In this document: piece by piece, positions 12,340 through 20,211 of the stretch
Position numbering within the stretch: position 1 is the stretch's first letter
How the letters are laid out: each line of letters opens with the position of its first letter
IMG/VR virus record: IMGVR_UViG_3300042526_001040
Coordinates: 1-33,116 of that record
Direction: 5' to 3' (one strand)
Length of the DNA stretch: 33,116 nucleotides
Source of the DNA: a virus
Program-made: the position numbers and the translations under genes
Notes under the pieces: generated by a model
What the model was told of the DNA's origin: nothing
Database searches by the model: none
Seen by the model: the letters and a program-made list of their open reading frames with translations, nothing else

Positions 12340-13887
12340 CTACCCCACCGCCTGGAGCGTGAGGGTGCCGAGCCGGTTGGTGGGTGTGGGGGTTGGGTAG
12401 GTGCCCTGCATGTAGTCGCCCGGAATCGTGATTTGATTCCGCGCCAACAGGGCGAGCGCGTCGGCTTCCGAGAGCATCGCGGACCCTACCCACGGGACAT
12501 ACTCGAGCGACTGAGAACCGTCGAAGGGGCTTGTCACTCGCGTCTTTGAGGCCACGAACCACCGCACGACGAAGCGCGTCACCTGGACCGCGTCGGCTTT
12601 GGCGGCGATGCCGCCGAGATTGGTGGCGTCGATCCGCGAGAGGCTGAGCGCGATGAAAACCCCCTCGATCGTGCCGGGCATGGCTTCGCCGCTGCTGGAA
12701 GTGTTTGTCGCCGCGCCGGCCGGGAGCCAAGCCGGGGGCCGGTATTCGTTCCACGCGCCGAACGATCCGAGGCCGATGTCGCGAGGGCCGGTCGCGAACG
12801 TGGCGAAATTGCTGCTGAACTGGATCGGCGTCGTGATGCTCCAGCTCGCCCGGAGCGTCGTGAGGAGTTGATTGTTTGCCCCAGAGGCCGAGACGTTGGA
12901 ACGGTGGGCCGCAGCCGGAACAATCGCTGCCGGCCGGCCGCGGTCGAAGAGTCTCGAGGCGCCTGGGTGGTAGGCCAAGGGCTCGGGGTGGTAGACGTCG
13001 CCATCCTTGAGCACCCACTCCGGATGCCCCTGGGCCTCAAGATCGGTCATCCCCCACGCCAAGGGCATCGATGCCACCTGGGCGCGGTGGCGGCCCCACG
13101 CAATATGATCGTCCGATCGATCGGCGATCGCTGCCGCATCGGGGACCAGCGTGAGGCGATCCTCGAGGGGCGTGTGGTGAGCGAACCACGACACAACCGG
13201 CAAAGATTGGTAATAGTCTTGATACTCGGCGGTCAGTCCGATTGGACCGATCGGGGATTCAATCCCAGCGGCCGAGACGAGAGCCGAAATGCCTCTCCCG
13301 AAAGGCCCCGCCAGCCGACGACCGTAAAGCACCGTGCCCGGGATCGACGGGCTACTCTCGACCGCCATGACGTCACTTGTTTGTGGCAGATCAAATGCAT
13401 GAGCGTAGAGCTGGAGCTCCCCGTCTTCTCCGACTACGAACCCAGCCGATAGTGAATAACTTCCGGCGTTTGGAATGGCGGACATTAAAACGAGAGACTC
13501 GCCGTGAATCTCCCACTGCCGGCGGCGCTCTTCGACCACGACCCCGTCGCGGCGAATGCGAAGCACCAAGCAAACGTCGATCCACCACTTGTATTCCGGG
13601 ATCGCGACGAAGAAGATGCCGAGCCGGTTTTCCTCCGGCACCTCCTCGCGGGCGAGCTCGACGGTGAAGCCACCGGGGAGCGAAAGCACGATGGGGAGAC
13701 GAAAGAAAGAGTAGAGGGCCACACCCGAGGCCGGCCGATCGAGGGCCCACGTGGGGCGGCCGTTGGCGTCGGTGCCGGTCTCCAGCCACATCGTTTTCGG
13801 CTGGCGGGAAAAGAGCCGGAAACCGGGGCTCCCAGTGGAGTCAAACTCTTCGGGGCTGCCGGGTGGATACTCGGGCGTCGAGAGCAT
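12340..13887 (-). CDS. Large tail-associated protein of unknown family
   Basis: 515 aa from ATG 13887, three bases after the upstream stop. A soluble, beta-rich protein with many aromatic and Pro/Gly turns, no signal or membrane segment (FRLFSRQPKTMWLETGTD, VALYSFFRLPIVLSLPGG, SYSLSAGFVVGEDGELQLY, QFSSNFATFATGPRDIGLG). Its position third after the tape measure is where siphoviruses encode distal-tail, hub or tip proteins. No catalytic motif is seen. Assignment rests on position. Confidence 0.6.
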   Translation of the reverse strand: MLSTPEYPPGSPEEFDSTGSPGFRLFSRQPKTMWLETGTDANGRPTWALDRPASGVALYSFFRLPIVLSLPGGFTVELAREEVPEENRLGIFFVAIPEYKWWIDVCLVLRIRRDGVVVEERRRQWEIHGESLVLMSAIPNAGSYSLSAGFVVGEDGELQLYAHAFDLPQTSDVMAVESSPSIPGTVLYGRRLAGPFGRGISALVSAAGIESPIGPIGLTAEYQDYYQSLPVVSWFAHHTPLEDRLTLVPDAAAIADRSDDHIAWGRHRAQVASMPLAWGMTDLEAQGHPEWVLKDGDVYHPEPLAYHPGASRLFDRGRPAAIVPAAAHRSNVSASGANNQLLTTLRASWSITTPIQFSSNFATFATGPRDIGLGSFGAWNEYRPPAWLPAGAATNTSSSGEAMPGTIEGVFIALSLSRIDATNLGGIAAKADAVQVTRFVVRWFVASKTRVTSPFDGSQSLEYVPWVGSAMLSEADALALLARNQITIPGDYMQGTYPTPTPTNRLGTLTLQAVG

Positions 13888-13890
13888 GGC

Positions 13891-14556
13891 TCAAAACCTC
13901 ACGAGTGCCCAGACGATCGAGCCGGAGGTAAACGAAGCCCCGCCGGTGATTGTGGTCAGCGCGCCATTGGCTGGATCGAAACCGACCGGGGCATACCCGA
14001 GGATCTCCGCCGGACCCCAGCCGCATGAGTCGAGGCAGCCGGCCACCGCGGCGAGCTGCGTGGCGTTGTCGGTCGGCTGGGCCACACACCGCCGGGCGTA
14101 TCGGTGCCAGGATTTCAGCGTCCGCACCCGCACCCACGCGAGGCCAGAGACAACAAACCGCATCCGGATCGGATCGATGCAGATGGCGAAAGAATCTTCC
14201 AGTGAGAACGGGTTGCCTGTCGGCGTGAGCGGGCGGAACCGCGGGGCGTATTCATTCCACAGCCGTTTCTCGACCGTCGAAAACTCCATCCCGGCGGAGA
14301 TCGGTGTGGTCGCTGTCTCTCCGGCGTAATCGCCATTGCCTTCCCGAATGAGCACCGCCTCTCCGAGAACGCATTTGTGGCTGGAGAACGTCGAGAGCCG
14401 CGCGACCGTGGCCGGCAGCCCCGGGGCCGTGGTGCCGCCACCCTGCGGACTCCCCGAGGCGCGGAGCAGATCCAGCAGGGCGTTCCAAGCCGTCGCCGTG
14501 ATCCTCACAGCCTCGCCCGGCCGCACCCGGCGGAATGGATCGCCTCCAGCTCCCAT
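13891..14556 (-). CDS. Tail-tip region protein, unknown family
   Basis: 221 aa from ATG 14556, one base after the upstream stop. Beta-rich with alternating strands in the second half (DSFAICIDPIRMRFVVSGLA, ALTTITGGASFTSGSIVWAL) and a helical N-terminus (VRITATAWNALLDLLRASG). Two cysteines lie close together (AGCLDSCGWG). Placed between two other presumed tail-tip genes; function unknown. Confidence 0.55.
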   Translation of the reverse strand: MGAGGDPFRRVRPGEAVRITATAWNALLDLLRASGSPQGGGTTAPGLPATVARLSTFSSHKCVLGEAVLIREGNGDYAGETATTPISAGMEFSTVEKRLWNEYAPRFRPLTPTGNPFSLEDSFAICIDPIRMRFVVSGLAWVRVRTLKSWHRYARRCVAQPTDNATQLAAVAGCLDSCGWGPAEILGYAPVGFDPANGALTTITGGASFTSGSIVWALVRF

Positions 14557-14557
14557 G

Positions 14558-15667
14558 TCAGACCCTCCCCACGAAGTCGTCGAAGGTGTGGGCCAACTGG
14601 GAGTCGTCGAGCCAGTATTTCGGCAGGGTCTCGCCGATGCCGAGCTCAGAGAAATCGGCCGGCGGGATCACCTTCATGGTGTAGACCACTTTCGGCCGCT
14701 TGATCGTCATCGTGGATTCGGAGGCCGTTTCGTAGAGGATGTCGAGGATGTCCCAGCCGGCCTTGATCGGCACGAGGATGTCGCCCACCCAGAAGTTGCG
14801 TTTCGTGCGGCTGACGGAAAACGAAAACGTGACCGTCGCCATCGATTGCCCGTCGGAGATCGGCGACGAGCGAGGCGTGCCGAGGAGCACCTCTCCGCTC
14901 TCAAAGCCGCGGAAGGGCTTTGAGTTGGTCGTGTTGGCCAGCTTCTCCATCACCTCCACGAGCGGGAGCTGGGGGATTTCGTAGCGCTCGCGTTGACCGG
15001 CCACCTCCACATCCGAGAGCTTTTTGAGGGGCGGCCGCTTCTGGGTGAGGAGGTAGGAGGGGAAATGCCACACTTCCGCCCACGAGAGCGAGGCCTTCGG
15101 GATGTCGGCCCCGCGAACTTGATCCACCTCCACGCCGATCGCTCCGCGGAAGTCGGGAACGAAGATCCCGCCTTCAAATCGGCCCGGGGCTTCCGGCGTT
15201 GATGGGATGTAGGTTCCGCCGTTGGTCTGGCCGATCTGGGCAGTCGGAAACCCAACCACGCTCGCGGCCACGTAGGCGTTGGGATTCGCCGTGGCCTCCG
15301 GCGTTGCCCGCGAATCGCTGTAGGCCTGGGTGATGTGCTCGGTGCGGGATTCAAAATCGAACTGCCACGACCCGAACGTGCCGAGGCATCCAGGCGTCGG
15401 CGGGAGCACGATCGAGCCGTTGGCATACTCCGCGGTGATCTGATACCACCCCCCGCCCACGACTTGGGGCTCGAGACGGATTCTCCGGTGCCCGCGAAGC
15501 GTGTCGGGGGCGAGCCGCTTGCCGCGGGCCTCGGCGGCGTCGTACCCCGAGACGTTCCCCACGAGCCAACGGAGCTGGGCCGCGCGGCTCTGGGTGCCGT
15601 CGGCATTGATGACGAGCGAGCCGGAGCCGCTTTCGCCGCATTCGATGACGTCGGGGATCGTGGGCAT
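14558..15667 (-). CDS. Tail protein downstream of the tape measure, unknown family
   Basis: 369 aa from ATG 15667. It directly follows the tape measure gene (18-base gap), the usual place for a distal tail or baseplate hub protein. A beta-rich sequence without transmembrane segments; recognisable stretches are GSGSLVINADGTQSRAAQL, VEVDQVRGADIPKASLSW and TVTFSFSVSRTKRNFWVG. No protease or glycosidase motif. Role inferred from gene order only. Confidence 0.6.
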   Translation of the reverse strand: MPTIPDVIECGESGSGSLVINADGTQSRAAQLRWLVGNVSGYDAAEARGKRLAPDTLRGHRRIRLEPQVVGGGWYQITAEYANGSIVLPPTPGCLGTFGSWQFDFESRTEHITQAYSDSRATPEATANPNAYVAASVVGFPTAQIGQTNGGTYIPSTPEAPGRFEGGIFVPDFRGAIGVEVDQVRGADIPKASLSWAEVWHFPSYLLTQKRPPLKKLSDVEVAGQRERYEIPQLPLVEVMEKLANTTNSKPFRGFESGEVLLGTPRSSPISDGQSMATVTFSFSVSRTKRNFWVGDILVPIKAGWDILDILYETASESTMTIKRPKVVYTMKVIPPADFSELGIGETLPKYWLDDSQLAHTFDDFVGRV

Positions 15668-15685
15668 TTCTCTGGAAAGCTCCGA

Positions 15686-17350
15686 TTACGTGAAGGCGGG
15701 CCGTTGGCCCTTGGAGACGTCCACGAGCTCGCGGAGGAGCCCCTCGACGTTGCGGAGCGAGAGGGCGGATGCCTCGCCGGGGGCGAGGATCGGTTTCTGG
15801 GGCGCACCGCCAGGGGGCGGCGCCGCCGGGGCCATGCCGGCCTGGAGCTGATCCGCGTTGGGCATCCCCGCTCCCACAGCCTGCTGCCCCCCGGCCTTCT
15901 TCTTCGGCGCCGCGGGCTTGGAATAGAACCACCACGCGGCGGCCCCGAGGGCCCCGAGAGCCGTGATGATTCCGGCGATCCACCCGATGCCGGGGATGGC
16001 GTAGATGGCCCCCGCCACCATGAAGATGGCCTTCGACAGAGCCCCAAAAGCCACCGAGGCCCCCCATGCCAGGGCCGTCGTCACCTTGAGCGGAAGGTTG
16101 GTCATGAAGAAGTTGGTGAGGGCACAGCCGGCCGCCACCGCGAACAGGGCCACCGCGAGGATGCCGGCAGCCAGGGCCACGCCCGTGAGGAGCGGCCCGA
16201 GGCCCGGGACGTTGTCGAGCACCCAGGCGATCTTCTCGGAGACAAACAGAAACGCCCGGCCGGCATAGAGGAGGGCTGGCCCGAGGCTCGACTGGTAGGC
16301 GATGGCCACGATCTTCGCCCCCGCCTCCAGGGCCGAGAAGAAACCGCTCACGCCCCCCATGAGGTACTCAAACTGCTGGGTAAGCGGGACGGCATCCTCC
16401 ATCGCGCCGAGCATCTTCGTGATGCCCATTTCCCCCTCTTTGGTGAGGATCTGGGCGGCCCGGATCGCGTCGGTGCCGAACAGCCGAACCAAAGCATCCT
16501 TCTTCGCGATGTCGTTGAGCTTGCCCATCTTGGCGTTGAGGAGGCCCACCATCTGCGGGAGCCGGATCGGCTTGTTGGCTTTGTCCACGAAGCTCTTCGC
16601 CGAGAGCCCCAGCTCGGCCATGGCGGTTTTGGCTTCGCCGGTGGGGGCGTTGAGCCGGAGGAGCATCGTCTTGAGGCTCGTGCCGGCGTCGGAGCCCTTG
16701 AGCATGTTCTTCCCGAGCACAGCCAGGGCGGCGGAGGTGTCCTCGATGCCTTGGCCGGTCATGCCGGCGACGGCCCCCACCATCGCGAAGCTCTGCACCA
16801 TCTGCTCGATCGAAACGCTGGAGGCATTCGCGGCCGCGGCAATCGTGTTGCCGGCATTCTCCGCGCTCGTGCCGAAGACGTTCATCGAGTCGGCCAGCAG
16901 CTCGGCGGCGGCGCCCCCCTCCAGCCCGCCCACCTTGGCAAACATCACCGCCGTCTTTGCGGCCCCCCCGAGGGCGGCCTCCACGCTCACACCCGCCTTC
17001 GCGAGGTTGAGGAACTGGTCGGCGATCTTGTCGGGGGCCACCCCCAGCTCCGCGGCCATCCGGAGGGCTTCCTTGCGGATCGCCGTGAGCTGGTCGGGGG
17101 AGAGGTCGGAAACCGAAGCCTGGATGCCGCGGATGGCGTCGTCGAAGCCTTGGGAAGCCCGGATGCCGGCGATGAGCGGGGCCCCGAGGATCGCGGCGAA
17201 CATGCCCACCTGGGAGCCGAGGCGCTTCATGATCGACCCGACGTTGGTCATCTGCTCCTGAAACCGGAGCATCGACGTCTGAAACTCGGTGTCGTGCGCC
17301 TTGATCTCGATGAACGCGAGCCCCGCGCGAATGCCGCCCGCTACTCCCAT
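15686..17350 (-). CDS. Tape measure protein (TP901 family)
   Basis: 554 aa from ATG 17350, three bases past the chaperone stop. The N-terminus carries the TP901-type core: FEEI-like FIEIKAHDTEFQTSMLRFQ, then MKRLGSQVGMFAA, ASQGFDDAIRGIQAS, LRMAAELGVAPDKIADQFLN, VEAALGGAAKTAVMFAKV and MVQSFAMVGAVAGMTGQGI. Residues about 340-470 contain several long hydrophobic helices (GPLLTGVALAAGILAVALFA, YAIPGIGWIAGIITALGALG), which in tape measures end up near or in the host membrane at DNA ejection. A Pro/Ala-rich stretch precedes the C-terminal helix. By the usual rule of about 1.5 angstrom per residue the tail would be near 80 nm. The neighbouring chaperone pair confirms the assignment. Confidence 0.9.
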   Translation of the reverse strand: MGVAGGIRAGLAFIEIKAHDTEFQTSMLRFQEQMTNVGSIMKRLGSQVGMFAAILGAPLIAGIRASQGFDDAIRGIQASVSDLSPDQLTAIRKEALRMAAELGVAPDKIADQFLNLAKAGVSVEAALGGAAKTAVMFAKVGGLEGGAAAELLADSMNVFGTSAENAGNTIAAAANASSVSIEQMVQSFAMVGAVAGMTGQGIEDTSAALAVLGKNMLKGSDAGTSLKTMLLRLNAPTGEAKTAMAELGLSAKSFVDKANKPIRLPQMVGLLNAKMGKLNDIAKKDALVRLFGTDAIRAAQILTKEGEMGITKMLGAMEDAVPLTQQFEYLMGGVSGFFSALEAGAKIVAIAYQSSLGPALLYAGRAFLFVSEKIAWVLDNVPGLGPLLTGVALAAGILAVALFAVAAGCALTNFFMTNLPLKVTTALAWGASVAFGALSKAIFMVAGAIYAIPGIGWIAGIITALGALGAAAWWFYSKPAAPKKKAGGQQAVGAGMPNADQLQAGMAPAAPPPGGAPQKPILAPGEASALSLRNVEGLLRELVDVSKGQRPAFT

Positions 17351-17353
17351 GGC

Positions 17354-17663
17354 TCACACCAACCTTTCGAGGTCTTCGTCGGTCGCTTCGGGGATCGCGT
17401 CTTCCAGGGAGCGGAGGAAAGCCGCCCGCTCCATCGGATGAAACTCTTGCCAGTGGTAGGGGCTCGATCGTTGCTTGGGGTCGCGCGTGCTCTCGGCGAG
17501 CTGGGCCACGATCAGACTTGCACGCTGCCAGGAGTCGTGTCGGGATCCTTCGGCGGCCCAGTGAAGCTCTCGGAGCCTTCCCCAGACGTCGGGGTGGGTG
17601 CCGACGATGCCGGCGCAGATGCAGGCGTGGCGCCAGGGATGGACGGGGGCGGCGGGGGCGGGC
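17354..17663 (-). CDS. Tail assembly chaperone, -1 frame extension (T part)
   Basis: A reading frame without any start codon near its upstream end that continues the chaperone gene after a -1 shift. From the poly-Pro tract it gives 95 residues: HPWRHACICAGIVGTH, PDVWGRLRELHWAAEG, QRASLIVAQLAESTRDPK, YHWQEFHPMERAAFL and an acidic end. The pattern (PWR..., a run of helix, then a DPK followed by an aromatic-x-x-x-F-HP motif) is what I recall for the second tail-chaperone frame of related phages, and it ends six bases before the tape measure start. The only way in is a frameshift, as in lambda G/GT. See the finding for the shift site. The exact switch point and efficiency are unknown. Confidence 0.75.
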
Positions 17664-18090
17664 TGTCGCCGGCGAACGTGTCGCGGATCTTCTGCCGAAT
17701 CTCCCCGGACGGATCCTCGATCGCCCCCCGCATCAAACTCATCTTCCCCACGGCCTCCTCCATCGAGACCCGCAAGGCCGTGAATTGCGGGCTCTGGGAG
17801 AAATCCTCCAGGTCATCCACGATCGCCTTCATCCCGGTCTCGATCGCGGGGCCGTGGAGGGCCAGCCAGAATGTTTCCCGGTCGATGCCGGCCTCCAGGG
17901 CCTGGGCCTCGCAGTAGAGCCAGAGCACCACGCCGACGTTCTCCATCTGGGAGAGCTGCCGGAGGGATTTGGTGTCGGGCATGGCGACGTCGAGGAGATC
18001 GATCTCCGTCTCGCTCTTGATCCGCCGCCAGAGGGCGAAGGAAAGCTCGATCTTCCACTCCTGCCCGTTTCGATCCTGGAACTTCTTCAT
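17512..18090 (-). CDS. Tail assembly chaperone (G-type protein)
   Basis: 192 aa from ATG 18090, overlapping the upstream stop as ATGA; upstream in-frame ATGs at 18108 and 18123 would overlap more. The N-terminus (MKKFQDRNGQEWKIELSF, ALWRRIKSETEIDLLDVA) matches a recognised chaperone layout, with an alpha-helical middle (FWLALHGPAIETGMKAIVD, EEAVGKMSLMRGAIED). Then come six consecutive prolines (17644-17661) and a low-complexity Pro/Ala/Ser/Thr tail to the stop. The tail looks like the filler usually left behind by a frameshifting gene. In siphoviruses a minor G-T fusion coats the tape measure before tail assembly. Confidence 0.8.
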   Translation of the reverse strand: MKKFQDRNGQEWKIELSFALWRRIKSETEIDLLDVAMPDTKSLRQLSQMENVGVVLWLYCEAQALEAGIDRETFWLALHGPAIETGMKAIVDDLEDFSQSPQFTALRVSMEEAVGKMSLMRGAIEDPSGEIRQKIRDTFAGDSPPPPPPSIPGATPASAPASSAPTPTSGEGSESFTGPPKDPDTTPGSVQV

Positions 18091-18476
18091 ACGGTCCGCT
18101 GCCCCCATTGCCGAAACTGCCATTGGCTACTCACCACGTTGGAAACACCCTGCTCCTCGCCGACGTCGTGCATCGTGGCGAGGAAGACGCGAGACACGTG
18201 CCCCTGCTGCACGCTCACTTCGACAATCGGATTGCTCCCCGGAACGGAGATTTTTCCGTCGAGGTATTGCGTCTCCTCAAAGTCGAGAAGGGCAAACTCG
18301 ATCTCCAGATCGCGACGGATGACGATCTCGCTGGAGGATTGGTTGCCCGGCCCGGTGGCGTCCTGCCCCTGGGCCTTGAGCCGTAAGAATGCGTCGGTGA
18401 CGCTCTTGAGGATCGTGCCGTCAATCGCCAAAACGCAATTCCGGCCAAGCCGGTATTCGAGCGGTCGCGACGGCAT
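18087..18476 (-). CDS. Tail tube-type protein, paralogue 2
   Basis: 129 aa from ATG 18476. It shares a layout with the next gene: an N-terminal Y-[RK]-LGR signature (LEYRLGRNCVLAIDGTIL), a charged beta-strand centre (SEIVIRRDLEIEFALLDF) and a C-terminal strand pattern (PIVEVSVQQGHVSRVFLA). Directly upstream of the tail chaperone, a position usually held by the major tail protein. The two paralogues are likely tube or tube-capping subunits; which is the major one cannot be told. Confidence 0.6.
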   Translation of the reverse strand: MPSRPLEYRLGRNCVLAIDGTILKSVTDAFLRLKAQGQDATGPGNQSSSEIVIRRDLEIEFALLDFEETQYLDGKISVPGSNPIVEVSVQQGHVSRVFLATMHDVGEEQGVSNVVSSQWQFRQWGQRTV

Positions 18477-18493
18477 GGCACGCTCCCGTCAGG

Positions 18494-18859
18494 TCAGTTG
18501 CCGACGGTGCGACGGAACGTGATCGTGTGGGCGATGACGTCTTGGAAGGGCTGGGGCTCGCTGATCGAATTAACGTAGTACATGCCCGTCTTGATGGTGC
18601 CGGTGTAGCCCGACTTCGGGCCGATCGTCACCTGGAGCGAGGAGTGCATGACGAGCGCGTGGTGCAGGCTCACCACCTCAAAGCTCGTGCTCTTGTGGAT
18701 CGGCACGAACTCCTCGTCGGCATCGCTGCCGCGGGTCGTGACGTTGCCCTCGTTGCTCGTCTCCTCGGTGATCGTGACATCCTTGATGTCGTCGTTTGAG
18801 AGGCCGGTGCAGGCAAAGATTTGATGGCGGCCGAGCTTGTATGTGCGGGTCGCTGGCAT
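18494..18859 (-). CDS. Tail tube-type protein, paralogue 1
   Basis: 121 aa from ATG 18859. It has the same opening as its neighbour (TYKLGRHQIFACTGL, compare LEYRLGRNCVLA), then alternating beta strands (DVTITEETSNEGNVTTRG, SLQVTIGPKSGYTGTIKTG) and ends HTITFRRTVGN. It probably arose by tandem duplication with its neighbour. It follows an unusually long gap (18860-18967) that carries the CCAGCGGCGGACCCCC motif, so it may have a promoter or start of a new dosage unit, fitting for a major tail protein. Confidence 0.6.
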   Translation of the reverse strand: MPATRTYKLGRHQIFACTGLSNDDIKDVTITEETSNEGNVTTRGSDADEEFVPIHKSTSFEVVSLHHALVMHSSLQVTIGPKSGYTGTIKTGMYYVNSISEPQPFQDVIAHTITFRRTVGN

Positions 18860-18947
18860 GGCGAAATCGCTCCCGAGGGCGGTGTTTCGTGGGGGTGCCC
18901 GCGTGGGGCTGCAACGCTCACCCTACCGCCACCGAAACGCTCCCCCC

Positions 18948-18963
18948 GGGGGTCCGCCGCTGG
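18948..18963 (-). repeat. Intergenic 16-bp motif, copy 2
   Basis: Minus strand reads CCAGCGGCGGACCCCC, identical to 31996-32011. In both cases it begins 4-5 bases past a stop codon and stands in an unusually long gap (about 100 bases) before the next gene. A shorter match (CCAGCGGCGGA) is at 8942-8952. Here the C-run continues into CCCCCGGGGGG, which could fold. Confidence 0.55.
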
Positions 18964-18967
18964 GGCG

Positions 18968-19711
18968 TCAGGGGCCGCCGAAGCTGTTGCGGAAGTGGCG
19001 GGCGATGTCGCCCCGCTGGATCGCCTTCGCGAGGGCCGGCCGCATGAACGGGCGTTTGGGGTATCCCACCCGCTTGCGGCGCTTCATTCGGAGCCACAGC
19101 GGAGAGGTTGGCGGGAGGGCCTCGTCGAACCACTTGATGAGAGGCGTTTTCGACGGGGTGCGGCTTTTGTACAGGTATGCCCGCAAGGTCTTGGCGAGGC
19201 CAAACTCGTGGAGCGCCGGCAGGCCCGGCACCTCCCCGCGCATCATCGGGCCGGCCACCGCCGATTGGCTGGAGCTGTCCCAGGCGTTGTAGATGTTGCG
19301 GCGGAAGCCGAGCATGTGCCCGCCGTCTACGTGGGTGTACGGGGGCGTGTTGGGCTTTGAGCCCCCGCGCTCTTTGAGCTCGCGGAGCTTTTTGATGAGC
19401 ATCCCTTTGGTACGGGACGGAATCCCCGGCATTTCCACGAGCTTGGAGAGCGGGGTGCCCTCGTTGAGCACCTCGATCTTTGAGGGAGACCGGGCGGCCC
19501 CACGCTTCTTGATGCTCTTCTGGGCGTAGCGCCGCACCTGGAGCGAGGCCCGAGAGAGGGCATGCATGTTCATGTATTTGAGCGCGTCTTTGATCGCTTG
19601 GCGATCGAAGAACCCGTGTTTCGTGATCGAGACACGAAACTGCCCCGTGCCGAAGCGGGCGAGATTTGCGAATCCCGAACCGCCGCTGATCCCAGGGGCC
19701 TTGAAGGTCAT
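18968..19711 (-). CDS. Minor tail protein / HK97-gp10-like tail completion protein
   Basis: 247 aa from ATG 19711 (ATGA overlap with the upstream gene). Strongly basic N-terminal half (SLQVRRYAQKSIKKRG) and a C-terminal RPFMRPALAKAIQRGDI, the kind of FMRPA ending seen in gp10-type and lambda Z-type head-tail or tail-completion proteins. No membrane segment. These proteins join the tail to the head or close the tube end. Confidence 0.6.
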   Translation of the reverse strand: MTFKAPGISGGSGFANLARFGTGQFRVSITKHGFFDRQAIKDALKYMNMHALSRASLQVRRYAQKSIKKRGAARSPSKIEVLNEGTPLSKLVEMPGIPSRTKGMLIKKLRELKERGGSKPNTPPYTHVDGGHMLGFRRNIYNAWDSSSQSAVAGPMMRGEVPGLPALHEFGLAKTLRAYLYKSRTPSKTPLIKWFDEALPPTSPLWLRMKRRKRVGYPKRPFMRPALAKAIQRGDIARHFRNSFGGP

Positions 19712-20208
19712 GAAACGGCCCTCGATAGCATGGCGGAAAACTTGAGCTGGAGCCCGCCGGAGTAGACCCGCGGGCCGCGGAGGCCTTCGCGCGAAAACGT
19801 GCTCTGCACGTTGATCTCCCGGAGATCCCAGTAGACCGGCACCGAGGCGATAAGGCAGCCCGCCACCTCCCGGTCGATCCGGAGCCGGTTTTGGAGCTGG
19901 GTGCGGAGCTTGGCCAGCGTCTTCCGCTCGGCGTCGGAGGAGAGCCGCTTGATGAGGATCACGAGCACGACGATCTCGTGGAGATCCCCGCCGCGGGTCT
20001 CGGCCAGGGCGATGTCGAGCTCGGGGCCGGGCACCACGTAGACCCGGGGCGCGCTGTTGGCCGGGTTGTCGAGGTTTTCGGGCTCGGCGATTTCATCGAC
20101 CACAGCCGAGAGGGCGGTGATCGGCCCGGTGAACGTGGCGGCGTTGATCGCGGCGGCGATCGCTTCGGCGATCACGTATTCCGGGGGATCGTCGGAAATG
20201 CTCGGCAT
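19708..20208 (-). CDS. Tail completion / tail terminator-type protein
   Basis: 166 aa from ATG 20208, three bases after the glycosyltransferase stop. An alpha/beta protein (DDPPEYVIAEAIAAAINAA, HEIVVLVILIKRLSSDAER, CLIASVPVYWDLREINVQS, LQLKFSAMLSRA), of the size and arrangement of lambda U/ gp17-type terminators that end tail polymerisation. Assigned by shape and position before the gp10-like gene; no specific motif. Confidence 0.5.
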   Translation of the reverse strand: MPSISDDPPEYVIAEAIAAAINAATFTGPITALSAVVDEIAEPENLDNPANSAPRVYVVPGPELDIALAETRGGDLHEIVVLVILIKRLSSDAERKTLAKLRTQLQNRLRIDREVAGCLIASVPVYWDLREINVQSTFSREGLRGPRVYSGGLQLKFSAMLSRAVS

Positions 20209-20211
20209 GGA

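Noticed and set aside
15335-17917. An 860-aa plus-strand open frame
   Set aside because: It is antisense to the tape measure and neighbours, rich in Arg/Gly/His, with no recognisable domain; a high-G+C artefact.
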